A stretch of DNA of 49,522 bases. Source: Campylobacteraceae bacterium (lineage in GTDB: Bacteria > Campylobacterota > Campylobacteria > Campylobacterales > BB28). Below are positions 40,583 to 49,522 of the stretch, one piece after another (the first letter of the stretch is position 1; each line of letters opens with the position of its first letter). The notes beneath the pieces were generated by a model that was not told the DNA's origin, did no database searches, and saw only the letters and a list, made by a program, of their open reading frames with translations. Made by a program: the position numbers and the translations under genes. Location: positions 1 through 49,522 of the forward strand of contig JADGEE010000010.1 in NCBI GenBank assembly GCA_016744535.1, given 5' to 3'.

Positions 40583-41830
40583 TTGGAATTTGATTTTACG
40601 CTTATCTTTTTGTCTATTTTACTTATCTTATCAGGGCTTTTTTCAGGAAGTGAAGTAGCACTTCTTTCACTTTCTGATGGAAAAGTACACGCTATGGTAG
40701 AAGAGAAATTAAGTGGGGCTTTAAGTGTTAAAGAGTTAAAAGATAATCCAAATAAGATGTTAATTACAATATTAATTGGAAATAATTTAGTTAATATTGG
40801 GGCATCTGTTTTAACTACGGCTTGGGCAACTAAAACTTTTGGAAGTGAAATTTTAGGAGTTATAACGGGAGTTTTAACAATTTTAATTTTAATTTTTGGT
40901 GAGATATTTCCAAAAGTTTTTGCACAACGATATGCTGAAAATGTATCTAGGATTATTGCTAAACCTTTACTTATAATTAGTTATATTTTCTATCCCATCA
41001 TTATTTTATTAGAGCTTTTATTAGAGTTTGCAATGAAGTTTGCAGGTAAAGATAAAGAGGCGTCAAAAGGTTTCTTAAGTGAAATAAAAGCTTTAACAAA
41101 GTTAGCTTCAAATAAGGGTTATATTGGAGATAGAAGTAAAGATATAATTTCAAATTCACTCTTTTTTACAAATATAAAAGCAAAAGATGTTATGACACTT
41201 GAGCCTCAAGTTTTAATGATTGATATAAATTCTCCATTAGAGATTTTAAAAGGTCTATTTATTCAATATGGTTACTCTAGGATTCCAGTCTATAAAAAAG
41301 AGATGAATGTTAATGTTAAAATTGTTGGAATTATAAATATGCAGATGTATCTAGAAGCAGAGCATAATTTAAAAACAAATGTAAATCAAATAGATTTTAT
41401 CCAACCTTTGATTGTTAAAGATGATTTAGAATTAGCTAAAATTTTAACAAAATTACAATCTATTAAACAGCAAATGGTAATAGTAGTTGATAAAGATGAC
41501 AAATTTAGTGGAATACTTACAATAGAGAATATTTTAGAAGAGATTGTTGGAGAGATGTTTGATGAGAAAGAGAGAGATGAAAATTTTATTAGAGTTATAG
41601 ATGAGAATAATTTTTATATAAAATTTGATTGTACTCTATTTGATTTTAGAAAACATTTTGAAAATTTTGAGAGTGAGTATTCAAATTTTAAATCTATTGG
41701 AAACTTTTTTATAAAAAATTTTAAAGATGATTTAAAAGTTGGTGCAAAATTAAAAAGAGATAATTATATAATAGAGATTTATAAAATGAAAAGAGGAGAT
41801 ATACTTCTTTTTAAAGTTACAAAACTATGA
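40583..41830 (+). CDS. CNNM/CorC (HlyC)-family membrane protein (415 aa)
   Basis: An N-terminal DUF21 membrane domain with four spans (LSILLILSGLFSGSEVALLS to SYIFYPIIILLELLLEFAM) is followed by two CBS domains (~190-310) and a CorC_HlyC domain (~330-415). The TTG start has AAAAGG upstream. The family includes magnesium or divalent-cation transporters and haemolysin-like proteins. Its stop overlaps the ATG of the aminotransferase gene, so they form an operon. Confidence 0.9.
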   Translation: MEFDFTLIFLSILLILSGLFSGSEVALLSLSDGKVHAMVEEKLSGALSVKELKDNPNKMLITILIGNNLVNIGASVLTTAWATKTFGSEILGVITGVLTILILIFGEIFPKVFAQRYAENVSRIIAKPLLIISYIFYPIIILLELLLEFAMKFAGKDKEASKGFLSEIKALTKLASNKGYIGDRSKDIISNSLFFTNIKAKDVMTLEPQVLMIDINSPLEILKGLFIQYGYSRIPVYKKEMNVNVKIVGIINMQMYLEAEHNLKTNVNQIDFIQPLIVKDDLELAKILTKLQSIKQQMVIVVDKDDKFSGILTIENILEEIVGEMFDEKERDENFIRVIDENNFYIKFDCTLFDFRKHFENFESEYSNFKSIGNFFIKNFKDDLKVGAKLKRDNYIIEIYKMKRGDILLFKVTKL

Positions 41831-42405
41831 AATGCTTTGAAACTATAAGAGTAGAAAATGGAAAAATTTTTAATATAAAGTTTCATAATTTTAGATTTAA
41901 TTTAACAAGAGAGAAGTTATTTAACTTAAAAAATAGATTAAATTTAGAAAATTTCATAACTCCACCTAAAGATAATATGTTATATAGATGTAAAGTTATT
42001 TATTCAAAAGAGGAAAATATAGAAAGCATTGAATATTTTAACTATAAAATAAAAGAGTTTAAAACTTTTAAAATTAAAACTATAAATTTTAATTATAAAT
42101 ATAAATTTATAAATAGAGAAGATATAGATTCTCTAAAATTAGATAATTTTGATGATATTATAATGGTTAAAAATGGATTTATAACTGATAGCTCTATAGC
42201 AAATATTGCTATTTTTTATAATAATAGTTGGCTAACTCCTAAAACTCCTCTATTATATGGGGTTACTAGAGAAAGATTATTAAGAGAAAAAAAATTAAAA
42301 GAGGCTAATTTAAAAATAGAAGATTTATTAAAAGCTGAAAAATTTGCAATTATGAATGCAATGATTGATTTTAAGGAGTTAAATAGTTGGAAAATATATC
42401 GTTAG
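41827..42405 (+). CDS. Class IV aminotransferase-like protein (192 aa)
   Basis: Starts MKCFETIRVENGKIF and holds FITDSSIANIAIFYNNSWLT, GVTRERLL and AIMNAMIDFKEL, the class IV (PabC/IlvE-like) pattern. It is shorter than PabC (~270), which is usual for the compact Campylobacterota form that may make 4-aminobenzoate with PabB. It overlaps the CorC gene by 4 bases and the patatin gene by 19. Confidence 0.85.
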   Translation: MKCFETIRVENGKIFNIKFHNFRFNLTREKLFNLKNRLNLENFITPPKDNMLYRCKVIYSKEENIESIEYFNYKIKEFKTFKIKTINFNYKYKFINREDIDSLKLDNFDDIIMVKNGFITDSSIANIAIFYNNSWLTPKTPLLYGVTRERLLREKKLKEANLKIEDLLKAEKFAIMNAMIDFKELNSWKIYR

Positions 42406-43139
42406 TACTTTCAGGTGGTGGAAGTAGATGCCTCTTTCAATTAGGTGTAATTAAATATTTAGAAGAGAGTAACATTAATATTTCGGCAATTTCAGGTAGT
42501 AGCGGAGGGGCAATTATTGGAAGTTTAATTGCAAGTGGTAAAACTTCAATCCAAGTTTTAGAGATGATTAAAGAGATAAATTTTAAAAAATTAGTTAAAT
42601 TTAATTATTTTAAAAATGGTTTTTTTCACTTAAGAGATGCGAATGTTTTTTTTGATGATTTACTTGAAATTAAAAATTTAGAAGAGTTACCAATAAAAAT
42701 GTTTATTACAGCTGTTGATTTAGCTTCAGGAGAGATAATCTATTTTGATAAAGGTAGAATTAGCCCATTAGTTATGGCTTCAAGTTCACTTCATCCAGTT
42801 TTTACACCATTTAAATATCAGGATAGATTTTATATTGATGGTGGATTTATGAATAATTTGCCGATTGAGCCGATAAAAAAATTAAATTTAAGTCAAAAAA
42901 TTTTAGCAATTAATGTTAATCCTTTGTTTGAATCTAAAAGAAAAAAGTGGAGTTTTAGCTCAACTATGAAGAGGTCCTTATATTTAATGTTTAATGCAAA
43001 TATACAAGTTAGAGTAAAAGAGACAGATATATATTTAGAACCAAAAGAGATAGCCAGATTTTCTATTTTTGACACAAAGTGTTTTGATATATGTTTTAAT
43101 ATGGGTTATAAATTTGCAAAAGATAATTTAGGATTATAA
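42387..43139 (+). CDS. Patatin-like phospholipase (250 aa)
   Basis: The oxyanion loop GGGSRCLFQLGV follows the TTG start, the nucleophile is the Ser in ISGSSGGAI (GxSxG), and DGGFMNNLP carries the catalytic Asp. This is a bacterial RssA/YchK-type patatin of normal length. The TTG has AAGGAG upstream within the end of the aminotransferase gene. It is the last gene of the CNNM-aminotransferase-patatin set. Confidence 0.88.
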   Translation: MENISLVLSGGGSRCLFQLGVIKYLEESNINISAISGSSGGAIIGSLIASGKTSIQVLEMIKEINFKKLVKFNYFKNGFFHLRDANVFFDDLLEIKNLEELPIKMFITAVDLASGEIIYFDKGRISPLVMASSSLHPVFTPFKYQDRFYIDGGFMNNLPIEPIKKLNLSQKILAINVNPLFESKRKKWSFSSTMKRSLYLMFNANIQVRVKETDIYLEPKEIARFSIFDTKCFDICFNMGYKFAKDNLGL

Positions 43140-43185
43140 ATTTATTTTTGTTATGATAATATTAAGTTAATAGGAGGAGAGTTTA

Positions 43186-43677
43186 ATGGCTATTGATGAT
43201 AGATATAAAATAATTGAACAGACAATGAAAAAATTGGGTTATAAGAGAGAGAGTTTAATTGAAACTTTACACACTGCACAAAAAGTTTTTGGATACTTAA
43301 ACATTCAAACTCTTAATTTTATCGCTAAAAAATTAAAACTTCCTTGTAGTAAAGTTTATGGAGTTGCTTCATTTTATCAATATTTTAAATTAAAACAATT
43401 TGGAAAACACACTTGTATAGTCTGCACTGGTACTACTTGTTATATTAAAGGTAGCGAGAGATTATTAAAAGCAATTGAGTATAAATTTAATATAAAAAGT
43501 GGAGAAACAACAAAAGATAATAATTTAACTTTAATGACTGCTAGATGTTTTGGCTCTTGTACTCTAGCCCCTGCTATTGCATTTGAGAGTTTTGAGGGGG
43601 AAATTTTAGGGAACTTAGATGAGGAGACTACAATTAATGCAATTGAAAGGATAGTAAATGAAGATAACAACTCTTGA
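43186..43677 (+). CDS. hoxE: NAD-linked hydrogenase subunit HoxE (163 aa)
   Basis: A thioredoxin-like [2Fe-2S] protein with CTGTTC and CFGSC, the four ligands of NuoE/HoxE. AGGAGGAG lies 8 bp before the ATG. HoxE is the small diaphorase subunit of bidirectional NAD(P)-linked [NiFe] hydrogenases. It overlaps hoxF by 20 bases and heads the operon. By order it is HoxE, not NuoE, since hoxYH follow. Confidence 0.9.
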   Translation: MAIDDRYKIIEQTMKKLGYKRESLIETLHTAQKVFGYLNIQTLNFIAKKLKLPCSKVYGVASFYQYFKLKQFGKHTCIVCTGTTCYIKGSERLLKAIEYKFNIKSGETTKDNNLTLMTARCFGSCTLAPAIAFESFEGEILGNLDEETTINAIERIVNEDNNS

Positions 43678-45265
43678 ACAATTACAAAAAGTTGCTAATA
43701 AAAAACAGAAATATAGAGATACTTTTGATAAAAAAATAGATATTTGCGTTGGTTCAACTTGTCTTGCAATGGGTTCAAAAAATTTAAAAATTGAATTAGA
43801 TAAAGCTTTAGCTGATAATAGAAAATGTTTAGTTAAAGGAGTTGGTTGTAGTGGTTTATGTAGTAGAGGTGCTTTAATTTCTATTAAATCAAAAGATAAT
43901 GAAATTGTATATCAAAAAGTAAAACAAGAAGATTTAAAAGATATTGTAAAATCTATTGAAAAAAATGAAATTATAGATAAACTTATTTTGGATACTAATA
44001 TCGAATTTTTTACAAAACAGAAAAAAATAGTTTTAGAAAATGCTGGTATTATAAACCCTGAATCTATCAATGATTATATTATAAATAATGGATATAAAGC
44101 ACTTTTTGATACTTTAACTAATTTTACTCCTCAAGAAGTAATAACACAAATTAAAATAAGTGAGTTAAGAGGTCGTGGTGGCGGAGGTTATCCAGTAGGG
44201 CTTAAATGGGATACAGTTTCAAAAGTAGAATCAAGTCAAAAATATGTAATTTGTAATGGCGATGAGGGTGACCCTGGGGCATTTATGGATAGGGCTATTA
44301 TGGAGACTGACCCTCATAAAATAATTGAAGGAATGGCGATTGCAGGTTATGCTGTTGGTGCTAATATAGGTTACATATATATTAGGGCAGAGTATCCACT
44401 AGCACTTAAAATGCTTCAAAAAGCTATCGAGGATGCTAATAAATTAGGAATTATTGGTAATAAAATTGTAGAGACTGATTTTAATTTTCATTTAGAGATT
44501 AGAATTGGTGGTGGTGCTTATGTTTGTGGCGAAACAACAGCCATTGTAACTTCAATTGAAGGAAATCGTGGACACCCAAGACAGAAACCTCCTCACCTTT
44601 CAGACCACGGACTTTACGGCGAACCAACAGTTTTAAATAATGTAGAGACCTTAGCGAATATTGCTCCTATTATTATAAATGGTGGAGAGTGGTACAGCTC
44701 TATTGGAACTGAAAACTCAAAAGGTACAAAAGTAATTTCACTATCAGGACAAATTAATAATACAGGAATCTTAGAAGTAGAGATGGGAACGACACTTAGA
44801 GATTTAGTTTTTAAAATTGGCGGTGGAACTATTGATGGCAAAAAATTTAAAGCACTACAAACTGGCGGTGCAAGTGGCGGATGTATTTCAGAGGAATTTT
44901 TAGATTTACCAATAGAGTATGAAGCTCTTAAAAAGATAGGTTCAATTATGGGAAGTGGCGGTTTTATCGTAATGGATGAGAGTTCCTCTATGGTTGATAT
45001 TGCTAAGTTTTATATGGAGTTTTGTAAAAGTGAGTCTTGTGGTAAATGTGTACCGTGTCGTGTAGGAACTACGCAAATGTATAATTTGCTCGATAAATTT
45101 ACCAAAAAAGAGGCAACTAAAAATGATTTAGATATGTTAATCCAACTCTGTGATGTAGTTGGAAATACTAGCCTTTGTGGACTTGGTCAAAGTGCGCCAA
45201 ATACGGTTTTAAGTACGATGAAATATTTTGAACAAGAGTATACTCAAGGATTGAGAGATGATTAA
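43658..45265 (+). CDS. hoxF: NAD-linked hydrogenase subunit HoxF (535 aa)
   Basis: An N-terminal [2Fe-2S] thioredoxin-like part (CVGSTC, CSGLC) is followed by the NADH/FMN domain with GRGGGGYPVGLKWD (from residue 172), and the [4Fe-4S] site ESCGKCVPCRVG near the end. This is the diaphorase core that passes electrons between NAD(H) and the hydrogenase. It overlaps hoxE by 20 bases and hoxU by 8. The start uses GAAAGGA. Length is normal. Confidence 0.93.
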   Translation: MKITTLEQLQKVANKKQKYRDTFDKKIDICVGSTCLAMGSKNLKIELDKALADNRKCLVKGVGCSGLCSRGALISIKSKDNEIVYQKVKQEDLKDIVKSIEKNEIIDKLILDTNIEFFTKQKKIVLENAGIINPESINDYIINNGYKALFDTLTNFTPQEVITQIKISELRGRGGGGYPVGLKWDTVSKVESSQKYVICNGDEGDPGAFMDRAIMETDPHKIIEGMAIAGYAVGANIGYIYIRAEYPLALKMLQKAIEDANKLGIIGNKIVETDFNFHLEIRIGGGAYVCGETTAIVTSIEGNRGHPRQKPPHLSDHGLYGEPTVLNNVETLANIAPIIINGGEWYSSIGTENSKGTKVISLSGQINNTGILEVEMGTTLRDLVFKIGGGTIDGKKFKALQTGGASGGCISEEFLDLPIEYEALKKIGSIMGSGGFIVMDESSSMVDIAKFYMEFCKSESCGKCVPCRVGTTQMYNLLDKFTKKEATKNDLDMLIQLCDVVGNTSLCGLGQSAPNTVLSTMKYFEQEYTQGLRDD

Positions 45266-45971
45266 AAGAGAGAGAGTAAAAACACTTAGAATTGATGGAA
45301 AAGATGTCAGTGGAAAATCAAGCCAAAGTATAATGGAAGTAGCAAGAGAGAATGGAATTGAGATTCCAGCACTCTGTTATTTAGAGGGAATCAGCAGTGT
45401 TGGGGCTTGTCGATTATGTTTAGTAGAAGTTTTAGGGGAGAGAAAATTAATATCAGCTTGTACTTACAAAATAAAGCAAGGTATGGAAATTACCACAAAT
45501 AGCGAAAAGCTTAAAAAATATAGAAGAGAAATTTTATCAATGATGTTTAGTGAGAGAAATCACACTTGTAGTGTTTGTGTTTCAAATGGGCATTGTGAAC
45601 TTCAAAATATGGCAGTTAAGCTTGATATGAACTATGTTCAATTTCCTTATCTATATCCATATTTAAAATTAGACGCTACAAATGAGAGATTTATTTCAGA
45701 CCCAAATAGATGTATTTTATGTACAAGATGTGTAAGAGTTTGTGATGAGATAGAAGGAGCACACACTTGGGATACGGCAAATATTGGAATAGATTCAAGG
45801 GTAGTTACTGATTTTGCTACAAATTGGGGAGATAGCCAAAGTTGTACAACTTGTGGAAAATGTGTGCAAGTTTGTCCAACTGGTGCATTATCCCAAAAAG
45901 GTGTTTCAGTTGCAGAGATGGCAAAAAAGAGAGACTTTTTACCATATTTAAAATTAAATAGAGGTAGATAA
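45258..45971 (+). CDS. hoxU: NAD-linked hydrogenase subunit HoxU (237 aa)
   Basis: A plant-type [2Fe-2S] domain (CYLEGISSVGACRLCLVE), the His/Cys-ligated [4Fe-4S] site (HTCSVCVSNGHCELQ), and two classical [4Fe-4S] sites (CILCTRCVRVC, CTTCGKCVQVCPTGA) match HoxU. It links diaphorase HoxEF to hydrogenase HoxYH. It overlaps hoxF by 8 bases. The next gene is not hoxY but a nuclease inserted after a 13-bp gap. Confidence 0.93.
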   Translation: MIKRERVKTLRIDGKDVSGKSSQSIMEVARENGIEIPALCYLEGISSVGACRLCLVEVLGERKLISACTYKIKQGMEITTNSEKLKKYRREILSMMFSERNHTCSVCVSNGHCELQNMAVKLDMNYVQFPYLYPYLKLDATNERFISDPNRCILCTRCVRVCDEIEGAHTWDTANIGIDSRVVTDFATNWGDSQSCTTCGKCVQVCPTGALSQKGVSVAEMAKKRDFLPYLKLNRGR

Positions 45972-45984
45972 AAAAGGATAAACA

Positions 45985-46914
45985 GTGTGTATGGTAATAA
46001 AAGATAAATATATTGACCCATTTACAGATTTTGGATTTAAATGGATATTTGGAACAGAAGAACATAAAGAGTTACTTATAAGTTTTTTAAATGATTTACT
46101 TGATATTAAATATAAAATTATAAATATTGAATATCGAAATTTAGAAAAGCTTGGTTTAAATGTAGTTGATAGAAAAGCAACTTTTGATATATATTGTACA
46201 GATGAGAAAGATAATCATTTTATAGTTGAACTTCAAAGAGTTAAACAAAAGTATTTTAAAGATAGAAGCTTATATTATACAAGTTTTCCAATTCAAGAAC
46301 AGTCAAAAAAAGGTAATTGGGATTATAGACTTAAAAAAATATTTTTTATTGGGATTTTAGAATTTGAAATGGAAGAGCATAAAAATAGTAAAAATTATTT
46401 AACAAAAGTTAAATTATGCAATATCGATACAAAAGAGATTTTTTACGATAAATTAACATATTATTATTTGGAGATGCCGAAATTCAAAAAGCAAGAGGAA
46501 GAGTTATCTAATCATCTCGATTATTGGTTATATTATTTAAATAATTTATCATATTTAAATAAAATTCCAGAAAAATTCAAAAAAGATAAAGTTATAAGAG
46601 AGGCTTTTAATATAGCTGAATTTTTAGCTCTTGATAAAGATAGACAATTTGTATATCAACAAAATTTAAAAGCAAGATGGGATAATCAAAATGTTTTAGA
46701 TTATGCAAAAGAGGAAGCCGAAAAAAAAGGATTAGAAAAAGGAATTAAAGAAGGAATTAAAGAAGGAATGCAAAAAGGAAAAATTGAGGGTGAAAAACAA
46801 AAAGCAATAGAGATTGCTAAAAAATTACTTTTAAAAGATTTAGATATTGAAACAATTATAAATTTAACAGATTTGAGTGTTGAAGAGATTAAGCAATTAA
46901 AAGATAAAAACTAA
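45985..46914 (+). CDS. Rpn/PD-(D/E)XK nuclease-family transposase-like protein (309 aa)
   Basis: Starts with the conserved FTDFGFKWIFGTEEHKELLI segment, then DRKATFDIYCTDEKDNHFIV-type nuclease core (D and E-Q in VELQRV), and ends with repeats GLEKGIKEGIKEGMQKG. These are hallmarks of PD-(D/E)XK nuclease-family transposase (Rpn/YhgA-like). Start is GTG 45985 or ATG 45991. It sits between hoxU and hoxY, where most hox operons have no gene, so it is a later insertion. No inverted repeats are obvious. Confidence 0.85.
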   Translation: MCMVIKDKYIDPFTDFGFKWIFGTEEHKELLISFLNDLLDIKYKIINIEYRNLEKLGLNVVDRKATFDIYCTDEKDNHFIVELQRVKQKYFKDRSLYYTSFPIQEQSKKGNWDYRLKKIFFIGILEFEMEEHKNSKNYLTKVKLCNIDTKEIFYDKLTYYYLEMPKFKKQEEELSNHLDYWLYYLNNLSYLNKIPEKFKKDKVIREAFNIAEFLALDKDRQFVYQQNLKARWDNQNVLDYAKEEAEKKGLEKGIKEGIKEGMQKGKIEGEKQKAIEIAKKLLLKDLDIETIINLTDLSVEEIKQLKDKN

Positions 46915-46978
46915 AAGTTTAGGAAAAAATGTTTAATATTAATTTTATTAGTAAGATTTGGAAATTTTGGAGGACAAT

Positions 46979-47494
46979 ATGAAAAGATTTGCTACTATTT
47001 GGCTAGATGGATGTTCTGGGTGTCATATGTCATTTTTAGATACAGATGAGAGAATAATTGATTTAGCACAACATATCGAAGTTCTTTATGGTCCAACGGT
47101 TGATTATAAAGTGTTTCCTGATAATGTAGATATTACTTTAGTTGAGGGTGCAGTCAGTACAGAAGAAGATTTAAAAAAAATAAAAGATATTAGAAAAAAG
47201 ACAAAACTCTTAATTGCTTTTGGAGATTGTGCAGTTACTGGAAATGTTTCAGCTATGAAAAATTTATATGGAACAGATTCAGTTTTAAGACGAGTTTATG
47301 GAAGTGTTGAATCAGCACCTAGCGAAGTTGTACCGAAATTATTAGATAGAGTTATGCCTATTCACGAAGTGATTAAAGTTGATTTCTTTTTACAAGGTTG
47401 TCCTCCTCCATCAGATGCGATTTTTTATGCTTTAAATGAAGTTGTAAATGACAGAATACCTGATATTAATGAACTTACTAGATTTGGAAAGTAG
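46979..47494 (+). CDS. hoxY: [NiFe] hydrogenase small subunit HoxY (171 aa)
   Basis: The ATG at 46979 has GGAGG at 46969-46973; the in-frame TTG at 46958 is less likely. The protein has CSGCHMSFLD (C12, C15), GDCAVTGN and GCPPPSD, ligands of the proximal [4Fe-4S] cluster. Small size and no Tat signal fit cytoplasmic HoxY. It is 64 bp after the inserted nuclease, so it may still be co-transcribed. hoxH follows by 8 bp. Confidence 0.93.
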   Translation: MKRFATIWLDGCSGCHMSFLDTDERIIDLAQHIEVLYGPTVDYKVFPDNVDITLVEGAVSTEEDLKKIKDIRKKTKLLIAFGDCAVTGNVSAMKNLYGTDSVLRRVYGSVESAPSEVVPKLLDRVMPIHEVIKVDFFLQGCPPPSDAIFYALNEVVNDRIPDINELTRFGK

Positions 47495-47502
47495 GAGAGT
47501 AG

Positions 47503-48924
47503 ATGAAAAAGATAATAATTGACCCAGTTACAAGAATAGAGGGACACGCTAAAATTACTATAAATGTAGATGATAATGGAATCGTTGAAGATGCAAAATT
47601 TCACGTAACTCAACTTAGAGGATTTGAAAAGTTTTGTGAAGGACGACCATTTACAGAAATGCCCTCAATTACTGCTAGGACTTGTGGAATTTGTCCAGTT
47701 TCACATCTTGTTGCATCTTCTAAAGCGTGTGACCAAATTTTAGGAGTTAGTATTCCTGAAACTGGTAAAAAATTAAGAGAAATTATACATTTAGCACAAA
47801 TGGCTCAATCTCACGCTTTAAGCTTTTTTTACTTATCTAGTCCTGATTTTTTAGCTGGAATGGATGCTCCAAAAGAGGAGAGAAATGTCTTTAATTTAAT
47901 GAAAACTCACCCTGATATTGTAAGAGATGGAATTAAACTTAGAAGTTTTGGACAAAAAATAATTGAAGCTTTAGGAGGAAAAAGAGTACACCCTAGTTGG
48001 ATAGTCCCTGGTGGAGTTAGTCATAAACTTGAAGCTGATATAAGAGATAATATTCGCTCTGGACTGCCTGAAATGATAAAAGTTGCAAAAAAGCATTTAG
48101 ATTGGTTTAAAATAGAACAAAACAAATTTAGTAATGAGATTATAAGTTTCGCAAATTTTCCAACTCTATTTATGGGGCTTGTGAATGATGAGGGTGGAGT
48201 TGAGTTTTATGATGGTAAATTAAGAGTAATTGATTCAACTGGTAAAATTATAGCTGATAGACTTGAGGGTAATAATTATCAAGATTTTATTAAAGAAGAA
48301 GTTGAGAGTGATTCATATCTGAAATCCCCATATTATAAGCCTTATGGATATGAAAAAGGAATGTATAGAGTAGGAACACTAGCGAGGCTTAATGTAGCTG
48401 ATAAGTGTGGGACACCTTTAGCGAATGATGAGTTAGCAGAGTTTAAAGCTATTGAGAGAGGTGCAGTTTTAAGTTCATTTTATTATCATCACGCAAGATT
48501 AATTGAATTACTTCACTCATTAGAAAAACTACAACTTATTTTAAGTGATAAAGATATATTAAATCCTCATATCAGAGCAAAAGCAGAAGTTAATAAATTT
48601 GAAGGAATTGGAGTTGCAGAAGCCCCAAGAGGAACGCTAATTCATCACTATAAAGTAGATGAGCAAGGCTTAATAACAAATGTAAATTTAATAATTGCCA
48701 CAGGAAATAATAATTTAGCAATGAACCGTGGAGTTAAACAAGTTGCAGAGAATTTTATAAGTGGTAAAGAGATAACAGAAGGAGCGTTAAATAGAGTTGA
48801 ATCAGTAATTAGAGCATTTGACCCGTGTTTAAGTTGTTCAACTCACGCATTAGGTGCAATGCCACTTGATGTTCGGCTTATTAATAAAGATGGCGAAGAG
48901 ATAGATAGAGTTATGAGAGGATGA
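47503..48924 (+). CDS. hoxH: [NiFe] hydrogenase large subunit HoxH (473 aa)
   Basis: The Ni-Fe site is visible as RTCGIC (C61, C64) near the front and DPCLSCSTH (C442, C445, H448) near the end. A 25-residue tail after H448 would be removed by an endopeptidase during maturation. No maturation genes (hyp, hoxW) are in the window. With HoxEFUY it forms the group 3d bidirectional NAD-reducing hydrogenase. GGAGAG precedes the ATG. Confidence 0.95.
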   Translation: MKKIIIDPVTRIEGHAKITINVDDNGIVEDAKFHVTQLRGFEKFCEGRPFTEMPSITARTCGICPVSHLVASSKACDQILGVSIPETGKKLREIIHLAQMAQSHALSFFYLSSPDFLAGMDAPKEERNVFNLMKTHPDIVRDGIKLRSFGQKIIEALGGKRVHPSWIVPGGVSHKLEADIRDNIRSGLPEMIKVAKKHLDWFKIEQNKFSNEIISFANFPTLFMGLVNDEGGVEFYDGKLRVIDSTGKIIADRLEGNNYQDFIKEEVESDSYLKSPYYKPYGYEKGMYRVGTLARLNVADKCGTPLANDELAEFKAIERGAVLSSFYYHHARLIELLHSLEKLQLILSDKDILNPHIRAKAEVNKFEGIGVAEAPRGTLIHHYKVDEQGLITNVNLIIATGNNNLAMNRGVKQVAENFISGKEITEGALNRVESVIRAFDPCLSCSTHALGAMPLDVRLINKDGEEIDRVMRG

Positions 48925-48930
48925 TTTAAA

Positions 48931-49389
48931 ATGAAAAAATTTTTAATTTTAATTTTTTTCTTAAGTTTCTCTTTTGCAAATGAGGGTGCAACTAAAAATG
49001 ATATAAAAATGTTAATTGATATTATGAAAGAGAATAACAGACAAATAGATAAAAGGCTTGAACAAGTTGATAAGAGATTTGAGCAAGTTGATAAACGCTT
49101 TGAAGATATGTATAGATATTCAGAAAAAAGCTTTGAAAAAATATATTGGATATTTGGAGTTATGATAACTATATTACTTACAGGTTTTGGCTGGATTATC
49201 GCTTATCTTATGAAAGAGAGAGTTAATATTAAAACAGAGATAGAAAAAGAGCTTAAATATGAAATTGATAAAAAAGCAAATATAGATTTAGTTGAAAAAA
49301 TTATAACTATATTTGAAGAGTTTGCAAAAACTAATAAAGATGTAGCAAAAATATTAAAAAAACATAATATTAATACAAATTTAAATTAA
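48931..49389 (+). CDS. Membrane coiled-coil protein after hoxH (152 aa)
   Basis: A signal-like start (MKKFLILIFFLSFSFANEG) is followed by a coiled coil with the repeat EQVDKRFEQVDKRFE at ~45-60 and one membrane span (FGVMITILLTGFGWIIAYLM), then a charged tail. It resembles Bdr-like or DUF1640-type coiled-coil membrane proteins. It lies 6 bp after hoxH, so it is probably in the operon. Function is unknown. Confidence 0.65.
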   Translation: MKKFLILIFFLSFSFANEGATKNDIKMLIDIMKENNRQIDKRLEQVDKRFEQVDKRFEDMYRYSEKSFEKIYWIFGVMITILLTGFGWIIAYLMKERVNIKTEIEKELKYEIDKKANIDLVEKIITIFEEFAKTNKDVAKILKKHNINTNLN

Positions 49390-49411
49390 AAAAACTTTTT
49401 CATTATTTGTT

Positions 49412-49522
49412 TTATAACTTAATTAGCTTTTTAGCTTCTTGAACCTCCTCGTGTAAATCACCAAGTATCATTCTAAACCCCTCCATATCTTTTTCATTAA
49501 AACAACAACCTTCAAAATTTGT
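49412..49522 (-). CDS. 3' end of an unknown gene (partial)
   Basis: The - strand frame is open to the window edge and ends LHEEVQEAKKLIKL, with CC near the edge (TNFEGCCFNEKDMEGFRM). It converges with the coiled-coil gene. Its start lies outside the window, and no family can be named from 36 residues. Confidence 0.5.
   Translation of the reverse strand, partial: TNFEGCCFNEKDMEGFRMILGDLHEEVQEAKKLIKL

Noticed and set aside
43186-45971. Complex I nuoEFG genes
   Set aside because: hoxY and hoxH follow in the same operon and the third gene has HoxU size and layout, not NuoG length.
45647-46065. Long - strand frames over hoxU and the nuclease gene
   Set aside because: They are mirror frames of well-supported genes on the + strand.
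1-49522. tRNA, rRNA or CRISPR loci
   Set aside because: No cloverleaf, rRNA segment or spaced repeats were noticed on either strand by eye.

Overview
The window is very AT-rich and its recognisable chromosomal genes (a COG3400-type TrkA/RCK protein, a class IV aminotransferase, a CNNM/CorC protein, an OprC-like copper receptor, Hox hydrogenase) fit a Campylobacterota genome, possibly Arcobacteraceae-like. The genus is not settled by what can be seen here.

Positions 1 to about 32.2 kb belong to one mobile element, whose left end lies outside the window. It looks like a phage-plasmid or an integrated plasmid-like virus. Its left part (1-13.6 kb, mostly + strand) holds many small unknown genes, a short cargo-like cluster (3.4-6.0 kb, - strand), a large zinc-ribbon ParB-like protein, an iteron origin with a Rep_3 initiator, and a UvrD-like helicase. 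Its right part (13.6-31.1 kb, almost all - strand) is a virion- or fibre-like module. It is read from 31.1 kb down towards an M15 peptidase, a tail-collar protein and a holin-like protein at 13.6-15.2 kb. The proteins are built from repeated parts: an N-terminal module used three times (one copy fused to a tail-collar domain), a small C-terminal 'SLNGNG' module used three times, a 16-residue repeat protein, Phe/Asn/Tyr-rich strand repeats and a 14-residue repeat protein. No capsid, portal, terminase, packaging ATPase or integrase is recognisable in the window. A second ParB-like gene and a terminator close the element at about 32.2 kb.

Three sequence systems tie the element together. Ten copies of a 23-bp imperfect palindrome (TATCTGAT-N7-ATCAGATA) are spread from 0.3 to 31.2 kb and none was seen in the chromosomal part. 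Most lie 10-50 bp before a start codon, which suggests KorB-like operators or dispersed centromere sites for the ParB-like proteins. Two - strand promoters at 17.15 and 19.23 kb share a -10 box and an upstream array of three or four hexamers exactly 10 bp apart at identical spacing, which looks like an activator-dependent late promoter. Four 22-bp iterons precede rep. Two genes appear broken, one by an in-frame TAG and one by a frameshift in a nine-A run.

From 32.3 kb the window is ordinary chromosome: a TonB-dependent copper receptor, a response regulator with an HD-GYP domain, a rhodanese, UvrD helicase, a LysR regulator, the COG3400 protein, then CNNM/CorC, aminotransferase and patatin genes that overlap each other. 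Last comes a hoxEFU-[Rpn-type nuclease]-hoxYH operon for an NAD-linked group 3d [NiFe] hydrogenase, followed by a small membrane coiled-coil protein.
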